64,000 nucleotides of DNA from the NCBI RefSeq assembly GCF_015560805.1, contig NZ_JADMSO010000014.1, positions 1 to 64,000 on the forward strand, in the 5' to 3' direction. This stretch comes from Mediterraneibacter glycyrrhizinilyticus. Its GTDB lineage: Bacteria; Bacillota; Clostridia; Lachnospirales; Lachnospiraceae. The position numbers were made by a program, and so were the translations under genes. Each line of letters opens with the position of its first letter. Within the stretch, counting starts at the first letter, position 1. The notes below the pieces were generated by a model. The model worked only from the letters and a program-made list of their open reading frames with translations. It made no database searches and had not been told where the DNA came from. Below, piece by piece: positions 17,575-27,784 of this stretch.

Positions 17575-19857
17575 TTACAATTGATTCATCTCATCGATCA
17601 TGTTCTGTAATTCCTCTTTTGTACAAAGTCCGAAAGAAAGTACGCCTCGTATTGGCATGGAAAATGCAATGGCATCTCCCATAGCATCGCCGACCGCTTC
17701 ATCGGTTGTTTCTTCTGCGCCTTTCGCATCTTCATCGGATTCTGCGCCGCCGCCAAAGAAAGCATCCATTTTTTTCTTGAGTTTCAGACCATATTTTGCA
17801 GTTCGTTCATCGGATAAAAGTTCGCCTAAAGTCGTGTTCAGATGAGTTTGGATCGGTAATAATTTTTTCGTTGTCAAATGAACGATTTCTGAAAGGCGAA
17901 TATCTCGTGAGGATGCGCCGATCTGGATTTCATACTCTCCGCTTGCTGCATACCAGTCGTGAAGCGCTGTGTGATACCATGCGAAACTCCTGTAATCAAG
18001 CGTAAAGGAAACTGTTTTTGTCTCGCCCGGTTTTAAGGAGACTTTTTCGTATCCTTTCAGTTCACGCAGCGGACGGCGTGCTGCTCCGGTTAAGTCGCTG
18101 ACATAGAGCTGTACGATTTCTTTTCCTTTTACAGAGCCTGTATTTGTGACGTCAACCGTTACGGTTACGGTATCTTCATCGGCTACATTATTGCGGTCCA
18201 GAGTGAGATTACTGTAAGCAAATGTCGTATAGGATAATCCATATCCGAATGGGAACGCAACCGGCATTTCTTTTGCATCATAATAGCGATAACCGACAAA
18301 AATTCCTTCTTTGTATGTCACATGGTCTCCGTCGCCAAATGACAGATAAGACGGATTGTCAGATAATTTGTACGGAATCGTCTCTGCAAGTTTTCCGGAT
18401 GGATTGACATTGCCGAACAAAATATCTGCGACTGCTTCTCCGACTGCCTGACCGCCGAGATATGCTTCCAGAAGTCCTTTGACATCAGAAAGCCATGGCA
18501 TTTCAACCGGAGAACCATTGTGAAGTACAACGATCGTTTCAGGCTGTACAGCAGTAATTTCACGGATCAAACGATTCTGACATTCCGGCAAATGCATATG
18601 GCTTCGGTCATAGCCTTCGGATTCAAAGCTGTCCGGAAGTCCGGCGCAGATCACGACTTTGTCTGCGGATTTTGCCGCGTTGAGTGCTTCCTGTGCGAGA
18701 GCTTCTTCATAACAATCTTCATCAGCAGAAAATCCCTTGATGTAAGTGACATTCTCGTATTCCTTTAAGGCGTCCATCAGGCTGCTGATCTTGAAACTGT
18801 TGATATGAGAACTTCCGCCGCCCTGGAAACGTGGTTTCACGGCAAATTCACCGATCACTGCAATTTTCTCATTTTTATTCAGAGGAAGTACGTTGTCGTT
18901 TTTCAAAAGAACCATAGATTCTTCTGCAATCTTTTTCGCAAGAGCGTGGTCGGCTTCTAATGCAAAATCCTGCTCTTCGCGGTTATCCCAATATAAGAAG
19001 ACGATACGGAGGATCCGTTCTACGGCTCTGTCCAATACCGCTTCATCTAAAGATCCGTCTTTGACTGCGGCAATGATCTCACGGTCATTGATGCCGTAGG
19101 AAGTCGGCATTTCCAGTTCCAGTCCGGCTTTTAATCCTTCTACACGCTCATTGACAGCGCCCCAGTCCGACATCACATAGCCTTCGAATCCCCATTCATC
19201 TCGCAGGACGTCTGTCAGAAGCCATGGATTTTCGGATGCAAATGTGCCGTTGATCTTGTTGTAAGAACACATAACGGTGTAAGGCTGTGCTTTTTTTACA
19301 GCAGTTTCAAATGCAGGAAGGTAGATTTCGCGGAGCGTGCGTTCATCCACATCGGAGGAACAGCTCATGCGGTTAAATTCCTGATTGTTTGCGGCAAAAT
19401 GTTTGATGGACGTTCCGACATGATGCGTTTGTACACCAGCGATAAATGCAGCGGCAGTTTCGCCGGCAAGGTATGGATCTTCGGAATAGTATTCAAAATT
19501 CCGTCCGCAAAGTGGAGAACGTTTGATGTTGACAGCAGGTCCGAGAACAACTGAAAGATTCTGTGCTTGTGCTTCTTTTCCGATCGCGTCACCGAAGGTA
19601 TGCATCAGTTCTCTGTCGAAGGAGCAGGCGCTTAAAGCTGCCGGAGGGAAGCAGACAGCTTTGATACTGTCGTTGATCCCGAGATGATCTCCCGACTCAT
19701 CCTGCTTTCTGAGACCGTGTGGTCCGTCACTTACCATAACGCTCGGAATACCAAGACGTTCTACTCCTTTGAGATGCCAGAAATCAAGACCGGAGCACAT
19801 GCCGGCTTTCTCTTCCAAAGTCATCTGAGCAACCAATTCTTTTAAATTTCGTTCCAT
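17575..19857 (-). CDS. GH3 beta-glucosidase with fibronectin III-like domain
   Basis: This 760-residue protein is a classic three-domain GH3. The barrel (about 1-300) has the nucleophile Asp231 in VMSDWGAV, the loop KHFAANNQE and the RNFEYYSEDP block. The alpha/beta sandwich starts near VLLKNDNVLPLN, and the Fn3-like domain covers about 570-650 (VTNTGSVKGKEIVQLYV). The C-terminal 100 residues are an acidic extension (SDEDAKGAEETTDEAVGDA), unusual for the family. No signal peptide is present. The start is ATG 19857, preceded by AAGGGAG; an in-frame ATG 14 codons earlier lacks such a site. It faces the GH78 operon across a shared promoter region with an AraC-type motif. Confidence 0.92.
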   Translation of the reverse strand: MERNLKELVAQMTLEEKAGMCSGLDFWHLKGVERLGIPSVMVSDGPHGLRKQDESGDHLGINDSIKAVCFPPAALSACSFDRELMHTFGDAIGKEAQAQNLSVVLGPAVNIKRSPLCGRNFEYYSEDPYLAGETAAAFIAGVQTHHVGTSIKHFAANNQEFNRMSCSSDVDERTLREIYLPAFETAVKKAQPYTVMCSYNKINGTFASENPWLLTDVLRDEWGFEGYVMSDWGAVNERVEGLKAGLELEMPTSYGINDREIIAAVKDGSLDEAVLDRAVERILRIVFLYWDNREEQDFALEADHALAKKIAEESMVLLKNDNVLPLNKNEKIAVIGEFAVKPRFQGGGSSHINSFKISSLMDALKEYENVTYIKGFSADEDCYEEALAQEALNAAKSADKVVICAGLPDSFESEGYDRSHMHLPECQNRLIREITAVQPETIVVLHNGSPVEMPWLSDVKGLLEAYLGGQAVGEAVADILFGNVNPSGKLAETIPYKLSDNPSYLSFGDGDHVTYKEGIFVGYRYYDAKEMPVAFPFGYGLSYTTFAYSNLTLDRNNVADEDTVTVTVDVTNTGSVKGKEIVQLYVSDLTGAARRPLRELKGYEKVSLKPGETKTVSFTLDYRSFAWYHTALHDWYAASGEYEIQIGASSRDIRLSEIVHLTTKKLLPIQTHLNTTLGELLSDERTAKYGLKLKKKMDAFFGGGAESDEDAKGAEETTDEAVGDAMGDAIAFSMPIRGVLSFGLCTKEELQNMIDEMNQL

Positions 19858-19970
19858 TCTAATGAGACTCCCTTCTATTACTTTTTCTGATCCCGGCACA
19901 TGCCGGATATTTATGATTTCAGTATACAGGAAATGTTTCAGAAAGAAAATGGGAATAGAAAGAGGTGAAT

Positions 19971-20031
19971 AAAAAATGTCGGGTTTGTACGAAAAAAATC
20001 CGTGTTTCTTTTTCAGAATCTTTTTTACAAT
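19971..20031 (+). promoter_or_regulatory. Activator-type promoter of GH78-GH43-GH2, GTCGG motif
   Basis: An A-tract followed by TGTCGG (19971-19982) and a second A-tract half-site about 20 bp on (19991-20002) precede a TACAAT -10 at 20026-20031. The -35 position is poor. From TCGG (19979) to the -10 is 47 bp, as at the two sister promoters (26212/26259 and 30769/30816). A separate short inverted repeat, ccggca/tgccgg, at 19893-19906 lies nearer the divergent GH3 gene. Confidence 0.7.
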
Positions 20032-20079
20032 AGTATTAACAAAAGCAGTGAGAAGAGAAAAACGGCAATGGAGGGAAAA

Positions 20080-22656
20080 ATGAAATTAAAAAATTTACGG
20101 GTAAACAATATCGAACATCCGCTTGGATTTCAGATTATGCCACTTAGTTTTTCATGGACAGTGGAAGAAGCCGGAGAAGCAAAAGAACAACAGTCCGCCA
20201 GAATCCGGATTTATGAAAATGTGGAAACAGAAGCGGATATGGAAGGAAAAAAGGCTGTATATGACAGCGGTGAAGTGACGGACGCAGACAGTTTGGATTA
20301 CTCGGTAAATGTAGAATTGAAACCGAGAACACGGTATCAATGGTCGGTAGAAGTGACCGCGGATACAAAGGAACAGGTATCTGCCGAAAGCTGGTTTGAA
20401 ACGGGAAAGACAGACGAGGTATGGGAAGGACAGTGGATCGCACCGGAACAACAAACTTCATCCGTGATTTTGCGAAAAACATTTGTTTATGACGGAACAG
20501 CCAAATCGGCAAGGCTGTATATGTGTGGACTCGGCGTTTATGAATGCTATATCAACGGGAAAAAAGCAGGAGATGAATATCTTGCGCCGGGGTATCACTC
20601 CTACGATTTTCATTTACAGGCACAGACCTATGATGTGTCTGATCTTTTGAAAGAAGGGGAAAATGAGATCGAAATCTGGCTTGGAGAAGGCTGGTTTAAA
20701 GGAAGGCTTGGGTTTGACGGCGGATTCACCGATATTTACGGAGACAAATTATATGCGATCGCAGAACTTTATGCAGGCGAGGAGTGCCTTGTAAAGACCG
20801 ATACGACATGGGAAGTTTTAGAATCTCCGATCCGTTTTAATAATATTTATGACGGCGAAGTGTATGATGCCAGACAACAGAAATGTCGGATTGCCGGGAC
20901 AAAGCTTTTACAGGAAAGTCCGAAAGAATGTGGAGAACTTTCCGATCGATATAGCCTTCCGATCAAGACGAAAGAAATCTTTTCCGTAAAAGAGGTTCTT
21001 CATACGCCATCGGGAGATACGGTTTTGGATTTCGGACAGAATCTGACCGGATGGGTGGAATTTGACTGCCGGATTCCGGAGGGAAAAGGGATACGCCTGA
21101 CTGCATCGGAAATTATGCAGGATCAAGAATTTTACCATGAAAATCTGCGGACTGCAAAAACGGAATTTCTGTATCTTTCCGATGGAAAAGAAGCCCATGT
21201 CAGACCGCATTTTACCTTTTACGGATTTCGTTATATGAAGGCGGAAGTGGTTCAGGAAGTTCGCAATGGAGAAGACGTAACATTGCGTTGTGAAGAGACG
21301 CTTTCCGATGAAGAATGGAAGACACAGTTTCAGGCAGTGCACCTTCGCAGTGATTTTGATCAGATCGGATGGATTGAAACGGGTGATCAGAAAGTCAATC
21401 AATTATTCTCCAATGCATTGTGGGGACAGAAAGGAAACTTCTTAGACGTTCCGACAGATTGTCCGCAGAGAGATGAGCGGCTTGGATGGACCGGAGATGC
21501 ACAAGTATTTTCCGAGACCGCATGTTTCAATATGTACATGCCGGCATTCTATCGGAAATATATGTGGGATATGCGTGCCGAACAGAGCATTCTGGACGGC
21601 GCAGTGCCAAATGTAGTTCCGCGTTTAAAGCGTGGCATGGTAGCCGAGTACGGGGCGTGTCCATGGGCAGATGCGGGCGTGATCATTCCTTGGAACGTTT
21701 ATTGTCATTATGGAAGTAAAACATTATTGGCAGAAATGTATCCGGGAATGAAGGCGTGGGTTGATTATCAGCGCAAGCAAGAAGAAGCAGAGGGCGGTCT
21801 GCATTTGATCAAAGGCGGATTCCATTTTGCAGATTGGCTGGCGTTGGATAATGAGCAGCCGGGACCGTTTGGAGCGACGGATCCGCTTTATATCGCAAGC
21901 GCCTATTATTTCCGGTGTACGAAGATCATTGCAGACGCAGCAGAAATACTCGGATATGAAGAAGCGCCGGAATACAAAAAACTTGCAGAAGAAATCAAAA
22001 AAGCAATCCGTGCGACGTATTTTGATGGAAGCGGAGCATGTTGTTCTAAGACACAGACCGGGGCGGCAATTGCGATCGTGTTCGGACTGATCGAAGATAC
22101 GGCACAGGAGGAAGGCGATCGGCTGCATCAGCGAGTGGCAGAAAATAACGGACATTTGAACACCGGATTTGTGGGAACACCGCTTCTTTGTCCGGCATTG
22201 ACGAAAACCGGACATCATAAAACCGCGGTGGACCTGTTATTGAACGAAGATTATCCAAGTTGGCTTTATAGTGTAAATCTCGGAGCGACAACCATATGGG
22301 AGCGTTGGAATTCCGTGCTTCCGGATGGAAGGATGAATCCGGAAGGAATGAACAGTCTGAATCATTATTCTTATGGAAGTATCGAAGCATGGATGTACGG
22401 AGATGTGGCAGGAATCCGGGAAGCCGAACCGGGATTTCGAAAAGCAGTGATCAAACCGAATCCGGATGCAAGATTGAAATACGTGGATTGTAAAATGGAG
22501 ACTGCGGCAGGAATTTATGAAAGCCACTGGAAGTATGAGGAAGACGGTTCGGTAACATATCGTTTCCATGTTCCGTTTGGGGTGAAGGCGTTGATCTGTC
22601 TGCCGGACGGAAGAACAGAAACAGTCGCAGCCGGAGATTATATATATTGCAGTTGA
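20080..22656 (+). CDS. GH78 alpha-L-rhamnosidase (paralogue 2)
   Basis: The 858-residue enzyme has the same domain order as paralogue 1: N-terminal Fn3-like (EHPLGFQIMPLSFSW), sandwich with LYMCGLGVYECYINGKK, DTVLDFGQNLTGW, catalytic (alpha/alpha)6 barrel and C-terminal sandwich. The acid Glu466 lies in DCPQRDERLGWTGD and the base Glu741 in ATTIWERWNS. No signal peptide is present. The start is ATG 20080 directly after GGAGGG. It is the first gene of an operon with GH43 and GH2 genes, so rhamnose removal is probably the first or a parallel step in dismantling one substrate. Confidence 0.95.
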   Translation: MKLKNLRVNNIEHPLGFQIMPLSFSWTVEEAGEAKEQQSARIRIYENVETEADMEGKKAVYDSGEVTDADSLDYSVNVELKPRTRYQWSVEVTADTKEQVSAESWFETGKTDEVWEGQWIAPEQQTSSVILRKTFVYDGTAKSARLYMCGLGVYECYINGKKAGDEYLAPGYHSYDFHLQAQTYDVSDLLKEGENEIEIWLGEGWFKGRLGFDGGFTDIYGDKLYAIAELYAGEECLVKTDTTWEVLESPIRFNNIYDGEVYDARQQKCRIAGTKLLQESPKECGELSDRYSLPIKTKEIFSVKEVLHTPSGDTVLDFGQNLTGWVEFDCRIPEGKGIRLTASEIMQDQEFYHENLRTAKTEFLYLSDGKEAHVRPHFTFYGFRYMKAEVVQEVRNGEDVTLRCEETLSDEEWKTQFQAVHLRSDFDQIGWIETGDQKVNQLFSNALWGQKGNFLDVPTDCPQRDERLGWTGDAQVFSETACFNMYMPAFYRKYMWDMRAEQSILDGAVPNVVPRLKRGMVAEYGACPWADAGVIIPWNVYCHYGSKTLLAEMYPGMKAWVDYQRKQEEAEGGLHLIKGGFHFADWLALDNEQPGPFGATDPLYIASAYYFRCTKIIADAAEILGYEEAPEYKKLAEEIKKAIRATYFDGSGACCSKTQTGAAIAIVFGLIEDTAQEEGDRLHQRVAENNGHLNTGFVGTPLLCPALTKTGHHKTAVDLLLNEDYPSWLYSVNLGATTIWERWNSVLPDGRMNPEGMNSLNHYSYGSIEAWMYGDVAGIREAEPGFRKAVIKPNPDARLKYVDCKMETAAGIYESHWKYEEDGSVTYRFHVPFGVKALICLPDGRTETVAAGDYIYCS

Positions 22657-22685
22657 TGAAATTGTTGGCGAAAAGGAGAAGAGAG

Positions 22686-23579
22686 ATGAACAGAGAAAAG
22701 GTAAATATCAGAGATCCGTACATTTTGCTTCATGAAGGAATCTATTATCTGTATGGAACAAGAAGTGCGACTTGTTGGGGAGAGGCAGATGGATTTGACT
22801 GTTATAAAAGTGAAGATCTGGAAAATTGGGAAGGACCGATTGAAATTTTTCACAAACCGGAAGGCTTTTTCGCAGATCGGAATTATTGGGCGCCGGAGTG
22901 CTATTTTGTAAACGGATATTTTTATCTCGTGACAACGTTTGGAAGCGTAGAAGGAAAGAAAGGGATTTATATTCTTCGTTCCGAACAACCGGAAGGTCCT
23001 TTTGAATTATACAGTGAACGGCTTACGCCGGAAATGTGGTCTTGTATTGACGGAACATTGTATTGGGAAAATGAAACCCCATATTTGATCTTTTCTCATT
23101 CATTTGAAGATTCACCAAGCGGAGATATGTGTCTGATCCCGCTAGATCCTACATTGCAAAAGACGGCAGGAGAACCGAAATTATTGTTCGAGGCGGCAGA
23201 AGCCAAATGGGCACATCCGGTTCCGTTTGCAAAGATAGAGTTCGGAATGGATGGAGATGTGTATTTTACAGACGGACCGTGTGTATTCCGGGCAGAAAAT
23301 GAGTTGTATATGTTCTGGTCGAGTTGGGGAACCAACGGATATGCCGTTGGCGTGGCAAAGTCAGAAACCGGTGAAGTGAACGGACCGTGGATCCAGCAGG
23401 AAACGCCGGTATTCCCGGAAAACGGCGGTCATGGAATGGTATTTCGCGATAAAGAAGAAAATTTACAGTTTGTACTGCACTATCCAAATGATAAATATAA
23501 GGAACATCCTGAGTTTCGGAAAATAATCAATAAAAACGGACAGCTTCAACTGGAAAAGGAAAAGAAAGCTGAAAGATAA
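22686..23579 (+). CDS. GH43-like glycosidase, single-domain
   Basis: This 297-residue protein is a single propeller without an accessory domain. It starts with the GH43 signature NIRDPYILLHEGIYYLYG (base Asp in RDP) and then has NYWAPECYFVNGYFYLV and SCIDGTLYWENETPYLIF. The acid Glu cannot be assigned with certainty. Such short enzymes are annotated as arabinosidases or related exo-glycosidases. The start at 22686 follows AAGGAG; in-frame ATGs further upstream lie inside or next to the end of the GH78 gene. It is co-transcribed between GH78 and GH2. Confidence 0.82.
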   Translation: MNREKVNIRDPYILLHEGIYYLYGTRSATCWGEADGFDCYKSEDLENWEGPIEIFHKPEGFFADRNYWAPECYFVNGYFYLVTTFGSVEGKKGIYILRSEQPEGPFELYSERLTPEMWSCIDGTLYWENETPYLIFSHSFEDSPSGDMCLIPLDPTLQKTAGEPKLLFEAAEAKWAHPVPFAKIEFGMDGDVYFTDGPCVFRAENELYMFWSSWGTNGYAVGVAKSETGEVNGPWIQQETPVFPENGGHGMVFRDKEENLQFVLHYPNDKYKEHPEFRKIINKNGQLQLEKEKKAER

Positions 23580-23633
23580 GAAAGTAAACAATGGAATAGA
23601 AAGTAATAAAAGAGAAAGAAAGGAATTAAGAAC

Positions 23634-26063
23634 ATGAGAATTCAAAAATGGAATGAAAACTGGAAATTTTGGGCGGATAAAGATTCCTTTGCCCTCGTAT
23701 GGAACGTACCGGAGAATGCACGGACGATCAACCTTCCTCATGATGCGATGATCGAAGAAAAAGCATATGCGGAGAGTGGAAATCACGGAAATACCGGATT
23801 CCGTGACGGAGGCGTTTATACCTATGTAAAACATCTGTTTGTAGGAGAAGATGCAAAAGAAAAAACAATGATGCTGAAATTTGAAGGTATTTACATGAAC
23901 GCTATGGTTTATGTAAATGAACAGCTTGCGGCAAAAAATATGTTTGGCTATACAACATTTTATGTACCGCTGAATGATTTTCTCCGTTACGGACAGGAAA
24001 ATGAGATCCGTGTACAGGTGCGGAATAATAATATGACAAACAGCCGTTGGTATTCCGGAACCGGAATTTACCGTGACGTTTATTTGTTAGAATCCGGACT
24101 GGATTACCTTGTGCCGGAAGGCGTACAGATCAAGTGCGAGACGGCGGACGAAGAATATGCGGTTCTTCAGATTCGCAGTGAAGTGAAGAATCGTAAACCG
24201 ATTCCTGCAGAAATGACATTACATACTGTTATTCGTAACGAAAAAGGTGACGCTGTGGGAGAAGAAAAGACCGTGGCTGTCTTATTTGATCAGGAACAGC
24301 GTGAACTGACACAGCGGATCGTGATCGGGAAACCGGAATTCTGGTCCGCAGAAACTCCGATTTTATATACTTGTGAAGCTACATTGATGATGGGAGAGGA
24401 AGTTGTAGATGCGCAGACAGAGAAATTCGGAATCCGTACAATGTCATTGGATGCAAAACGGGGACTTCGTATCAACGGCGAGTCGGTAAAACTTCGCGGA
24501 GCATGTATTCACCATGACAGCGGACTTCTCGGAGCCGCAACATTTGAAGATGCACAGTATCGGCAGGTTGCAAAATTAAAAGAAGCCGGATTTAATGCGA
24601 TCCGTATGTCTCACCATCCGATGGCTCCGGCAATGCTGCGCGCTTGTGATGAGTTGGGAATGTATGTAATGGACGAAACATTTGATATGTGGGATCGATG
24701 CAAATCCGATCTGGATTATGGTCTGTACTTCCGTGAGTGGTGGGAAAAAGATGTGACTGCAATGGTACGCAAAGACTACAATCATCCGTCTGTGATCTTG
24801 TATTCGGTAGGAAATGAGATTCCGGAGATCGGAACAGATCATGGTGCAAAGACTTGCCATGAATTGTGTGAAAAAATCAAAGCATTGGATGAGACTCGTT
24901 ATACGTTGGCGTCCATCAACGGTGTATTTGCAGCCGGAGATCAGGTAGACAATATCGTAGCAGACGTATCGGCAGATCTTTGCGCCAAAGGCGAACTGGA
25001 TGGAAATGTCAACGACTTTATGACTTTGATGGATGACCATATGGATGAGATCGTCGTACATCATGCGATTACAGAGCGTTTGGAGAAAGCGTGTGCATCT
25101 ACGGATATTGCAGGATATAACTACATGACGGCACGTTATGAGATGGATGGAGAATTATATCCGAACCGTGTCATTGTCGGAAGTGAAACGTATCCGCCGG
25201 AGATCGCAAGAAACTGGGATCTGGTAGAGAAACTTTCTCATGTGATCGGTGATTTTACATGGACCGGTTGGGATTACATCGGAGAAGCCGGAGTTGGCGT
25301 TCCGGCTTATCAGTGGGGCGAAGGCGGCTTCGGCGCGGGATTCCCATGTCAGTTGGCATATTCCGGAGATATTGATATTACAGGATTTAGAAGACCTGCA
25401 TCCTATTTCCGTGAAGTTGTATTTGGTCTGAGAAAAGATCCATATATTACAGTTCAGAACCCGCACAAATTCGGACAGCATCTGATTAAGACACCGTGGG
25501 TGATCAGCGACAGTGTTTCTACATGGAACTGGTCCGGTTGTGAAGGAAATCCGGCGATTGTTGAAATTTATTCTCCGGGAGAAGAAGTGGAACTCTTTGT
25601 AAATGGTGTGTCACAAGGGAAAAAAGCTGCCGGAAAAAATGCCGGATTCCGTACATTATTTGAAGTGGTTTATGAGCCGGGAACTGTGGAAGCAGTCGCT
25701 TATGAGAATGGTCAGGAAATCGGACGCATGGAACTTCAGAGCGCGGAAAGCGAAGTGCATCTGGAATTAGAAATAGAAGGAGGAAGAGCAAAAGAACTTT
25801 CCTATATTCATGTATGGCTGAAAGATTCACAAGGAAGAGTCATGACAGATTGTGATAAGAAATTAACGGCAGAAGTGACAGGAGACGCTGATTTGGCAGG
25901 ATTTGGAAGTGGTAATCCGAAACCGGAGCACAATTATAATGAGGGAATTACGGAAACGTTCCATGGTCATGCACTTTTGATCTTGAGAAAATCTGAGGGA
26001 ACAGAATCTTGTCAGGTAAAAATCAAATCTGAAGACGGATTAAGTGTGGAAGCATCTTTTTAA
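23634..26063 (+). CDS. GH2 beta-galactosidase/beta-glucuronidase family enzyme
   Basis: The 809-residue protein has the GH2 order: sugar-binding jelly roll (about 1-160, ending SRWYSGTGIYRDVYL), immunoglobulin-like domain, and a barrel with acid/base Glu395 (YSVGNEIPE) and nucleophile Glu518 (VGSETYPP). Two C-terminal domains follow, including a DUF4982-like stretch (about 620-690) and a last Ig-like fold. The glucuronidase NxK motif was not seen, so beta-galactosidase or another neutral beta-glycosidase is more likely. There is no signal peptide. It ends the GH78-GH43-GH2 operon; a weak inverted repeat (taagatg/catctta) follows the stop. Confidence 0.92.
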   Translation: MRIQKWNENWKFWADKDSFALVWNVPENARTINLPHDAMIEEKAYAESGNHGNTGFRDGGVYTYVKHLFVGEDAKEKTMMLKFEGIYMNAMVYVNEQLAAKNMFGYTTFYVPLNDFLRYGQENEIRVQVRNNNMTNSRWYSGTGIYRDVYLLESGLDYLVPEGVQIKCETADEEYAVLQIRSEVKNRKPIPAEMTLHTVIRNEKGDAVGEEKTVAVLFDQEQRELTQRIVIGKPEFWSAETPILYTCEATLMMGEEVVDAQTEKFGIRTMSLDAKRGLRINGESVKLRGACIHHDSGLLGAATFEDAQYRQVAKLKEAGFNAIRMSHHPMAPAMLRACDELGMYVMDETFDMWDRCKSDLDYGLYFREWWEKDVTAMVRKDYNHPSVILYSVGNEIPEIGTDHGAKTCHELCEKIKALDETRYTLASINGVFAAGDQVDNIVADVSADLCAKGELDGNVNDFMTLMDDHMDEIVVHHAITERLEKACASTDIAGYNYMTARYEMDGELYPNRVIVGSETYPPEIARNWDLVEKLSHVIGDFTWTGWDYIGEAGVGVPAYQWGEGGFGAGFPCQLAYSGDIDITGFRRPASYFREVVFGLRKDPYITVQNPHKFGQHLIKTPWVISDSVSTWNWSGCEGNPAIVEIYSPGEEVELFVNGVSQGKKAAGKNAGFRTLFEVVYEPGTVEAVAYENGQEIGRMELQSAESEVHLELEIEGGRAKELSYIHVWLKDSQGRVMTDCDKKLTAEVTGDADLAGFGSGNPKPEHNYNEGITETFHGHALLILRKSEGTESCQVKIKSEDGLSVEASF

Positions 26064-26302
26064 GATGTCGCAAATGACCTTGCCGGATGTCATCTTAGAG
26101 ACTGTTTTACAAGTGGCGCACATGCTATGATGGCTTTAAGTTGAGGGCAAATAAAAAATGTCGGCTTCATCTGAAAAAAAGACGGATGAAAAAGTATCGT
26201 CTTAAAAAATGTCGGATTTGAGGTAATATATAACATGGAAATTGCCCTCGGCATTCGGTAAACTAGAGATAGTTTAAAGAGAACGAAAAGGAGAGAGAGA
26301 AA
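26064..26302 (+). promoter_or_regulatory. Promoter of the GPH symporter gene with repeated GTCGG sites
   Basis: Two copies of AAAAAATGTCGG lie at 26153-26164 and 26204-26215. Between them is a degenerate copy, AAAAAAAGACGG, at 26174-26185, placed 21 bp after the first, the two-turn spacing typical of AraC half-sites. The -10 is TAAACT at 26259-26264, exactly 47 bp from the TCGG at 26212. No good -35 is present. The 90 bases before the first site hold only the short inverted repeat that may end the GH2 mRNA. Confidence 0.7.
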
Positions 26303-27697
26303 ATGGCAAATGAAAAAACAGTGAGTCAGAACGGCTCAAAGGACCATGTAAGTACCGCGTTTAAGTGGTTCCATGCAACATCTGTAAACGGTGGAGCAAT
26401 GTTGATCGCGGCAGTTCTTGCAAGTTACTTGTCTGTATATATGACAGATACATTGATGATCCCGGCAGCAACCGCTTCCCTGATCATGTTTATTTCTACA
26501 TTGTGGGATGCGATCAATGACCCGATGATGGGAGTCATCGCAGACCGGACACATACACGTTGGGGACGTTATCGCCCTTATATGTTCGCAGCTCCGATCT
26601 TGTTGACATTCTTCTCCATCATGGTATGGGTTGACTGGGGATTTGAGTCTGTAACGGTAAAAGCAGTTTACGTTTTAATTATGTATATCGGATATGGAAT
26701 GACTGTTACGATGTACACAATGCCGCAGATGGCAATCCTTCCGGCAGCAGTAAGAGACAATGAACAGAGAAATATGATCATTACACTTGGCGCCGGATGC
26801 TGTGCATTTGTATTTACGATCGGAAACACATTTACATTGAACATTACAGGATTCTTTGAGAGTCTCGGATTCAGCAACGGATATGTACCGTTGATGGCAA
26901 TCTGTGGTGTGCTTGCATTTATTTCCTTCTGGGGATTGTTCTTCACATCCAAAGGACAGGAGAAATATCTCCAGCCGGCAGAAAAAGGAAATCCGTTAAA
27001 AGCAATTGCAACCATTTTGAAATACAAAGAAGTTTATCCGAACTTGGTTGCATGGATCATGGCGTCTATGGGATACGGAATGATGTTCTCCACATCTGTA
27101 TACTACATGATGTATTATTATGAAAGACCTGACCTGATCAGCGTATACATGGGAGTTATTTCTATCGGAGCGATGGTTTCCATGATGGTATTGATGCCGA
27201 TCGTTCTGAAAATCTTCAAGACAGGACAGAAAGCGTTGATCGTATCACAGGTCGTATCTTGTGCTTGTTATGTACTGTTGTTCTTCACAGGTAAAATGAA
27301 CTTTACATATTGCTGTGTGATCACATTTATCTCTACATGTTTCGCAGCTATGCAGAATGCACTTGTAAATGTACTTGTAAACGATACAATCGACTTCATT
27401 CAGTTAAAAGAAGGAAAGTCTGCAAACGGTGTGATCGCTTCTATCAAAGGATTTGCACAGAAATGTGGTAACACAGTTGTTAGTTCCGGTATCCTTGCAG
27501 TACTTGCAGCTTCCGGATATGTGGCAGGTGCGATCGGACAGCAGCCGGACAGCGCAATGTTCGCATTGAACTTCTTGAAATTCGGAGCTCCGACATTGAC
27601 AGGTATCATCTTGATCATCTGTGTTGCAAAGAACCCGATGGCAAAATATGCAAAACAGATTGAAGAAATGAAAGCGAAAATGAACGCAGCAGAATAA
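26303..27697 (+). CDS. GPH-family sugar:cation symporter (MelB/XynB-type)
   Basis: This 464-residue membrane carrier of the glycoside-pentoside-hexuronide:cation symporter family has twelve predicted hydrophobic segments. The family signature is plain: WDAINDPMMGVIADRTHTRWGRYRPY (about 72-97), with the paired Asp residues that bind the co-ion in MelB-like carriers. It should import a glycoside or short oligosaccharide with Na+ or H+. It has GGAGAGAG before the ATG and its own GTCGG-type promoter. A GH43 enzyme follows, so the imported sugar probably carries a GH43-labile linkage. Confidence 0.92.
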   Translation: MANEKTVSQNGSKDHVSTAFKWFHATSVNGGAMLIAAVLASYLSVYMTDTLMIPAATASLIMFISTLWDAINDPMMGVIADRTHTRWGRYRPYMFAAPILLTFFSIMVWVDWGFESVTVKAVYVLIMYIGYGMTVTMYTMPQMAILPAAVRDNEQRNMIITLGAGCCAFVFTIGNTFTLNITGFFESLGFSNGYVPLMAICGVLAFISFWGLFFTSKGQEKYLQPAEKGNPLKAIATILKYKEVYPNLVAWIMASMGYGMMFSTSVYYMMYYYERPDLISVYMGVISIGAMVSMMVLMPIVLKIFKTGQKALIVSQVVSCACYVLLFFTGKMNFTYCCVITFISTCFAAMQNALVNVLVNDTIDFIQLKEGKSANGVIASIKGFAQKCGNTVVSSGILAVLAASGYVAGAIGQQPDSAMFALNFLKFGAPTLTGIILIICVAKNPMAKYAKQIEEMKAKMNAAE

Positions 27698-27711
27698 AGA
27701 ATAGTAAAAGA

Positions 27712-27762
27712 AAAACTGTCGAATTTGCTCAAGGGAGGGGGAGCAGATCCGGCAGTTTTTTT
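27712..27762 (+). terminator. Terminator between symporter and GH43 genes
   Basis: Arms aaaaactgtcgaatttgctc and gagcagatccggcagttttt pair at 17 of 20 positions around a purine loop, and the 3' arm ends in seven T. It lies inside an otherwise co-directional gene pair, so it may reduce, not block, expression of the GH43 gene. No separate GTCGG promoter is visible for that gene. Confidence 0.82.
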
Positions 27763-27784
27763 GATAGAATAGGAGGAAAAGAGG

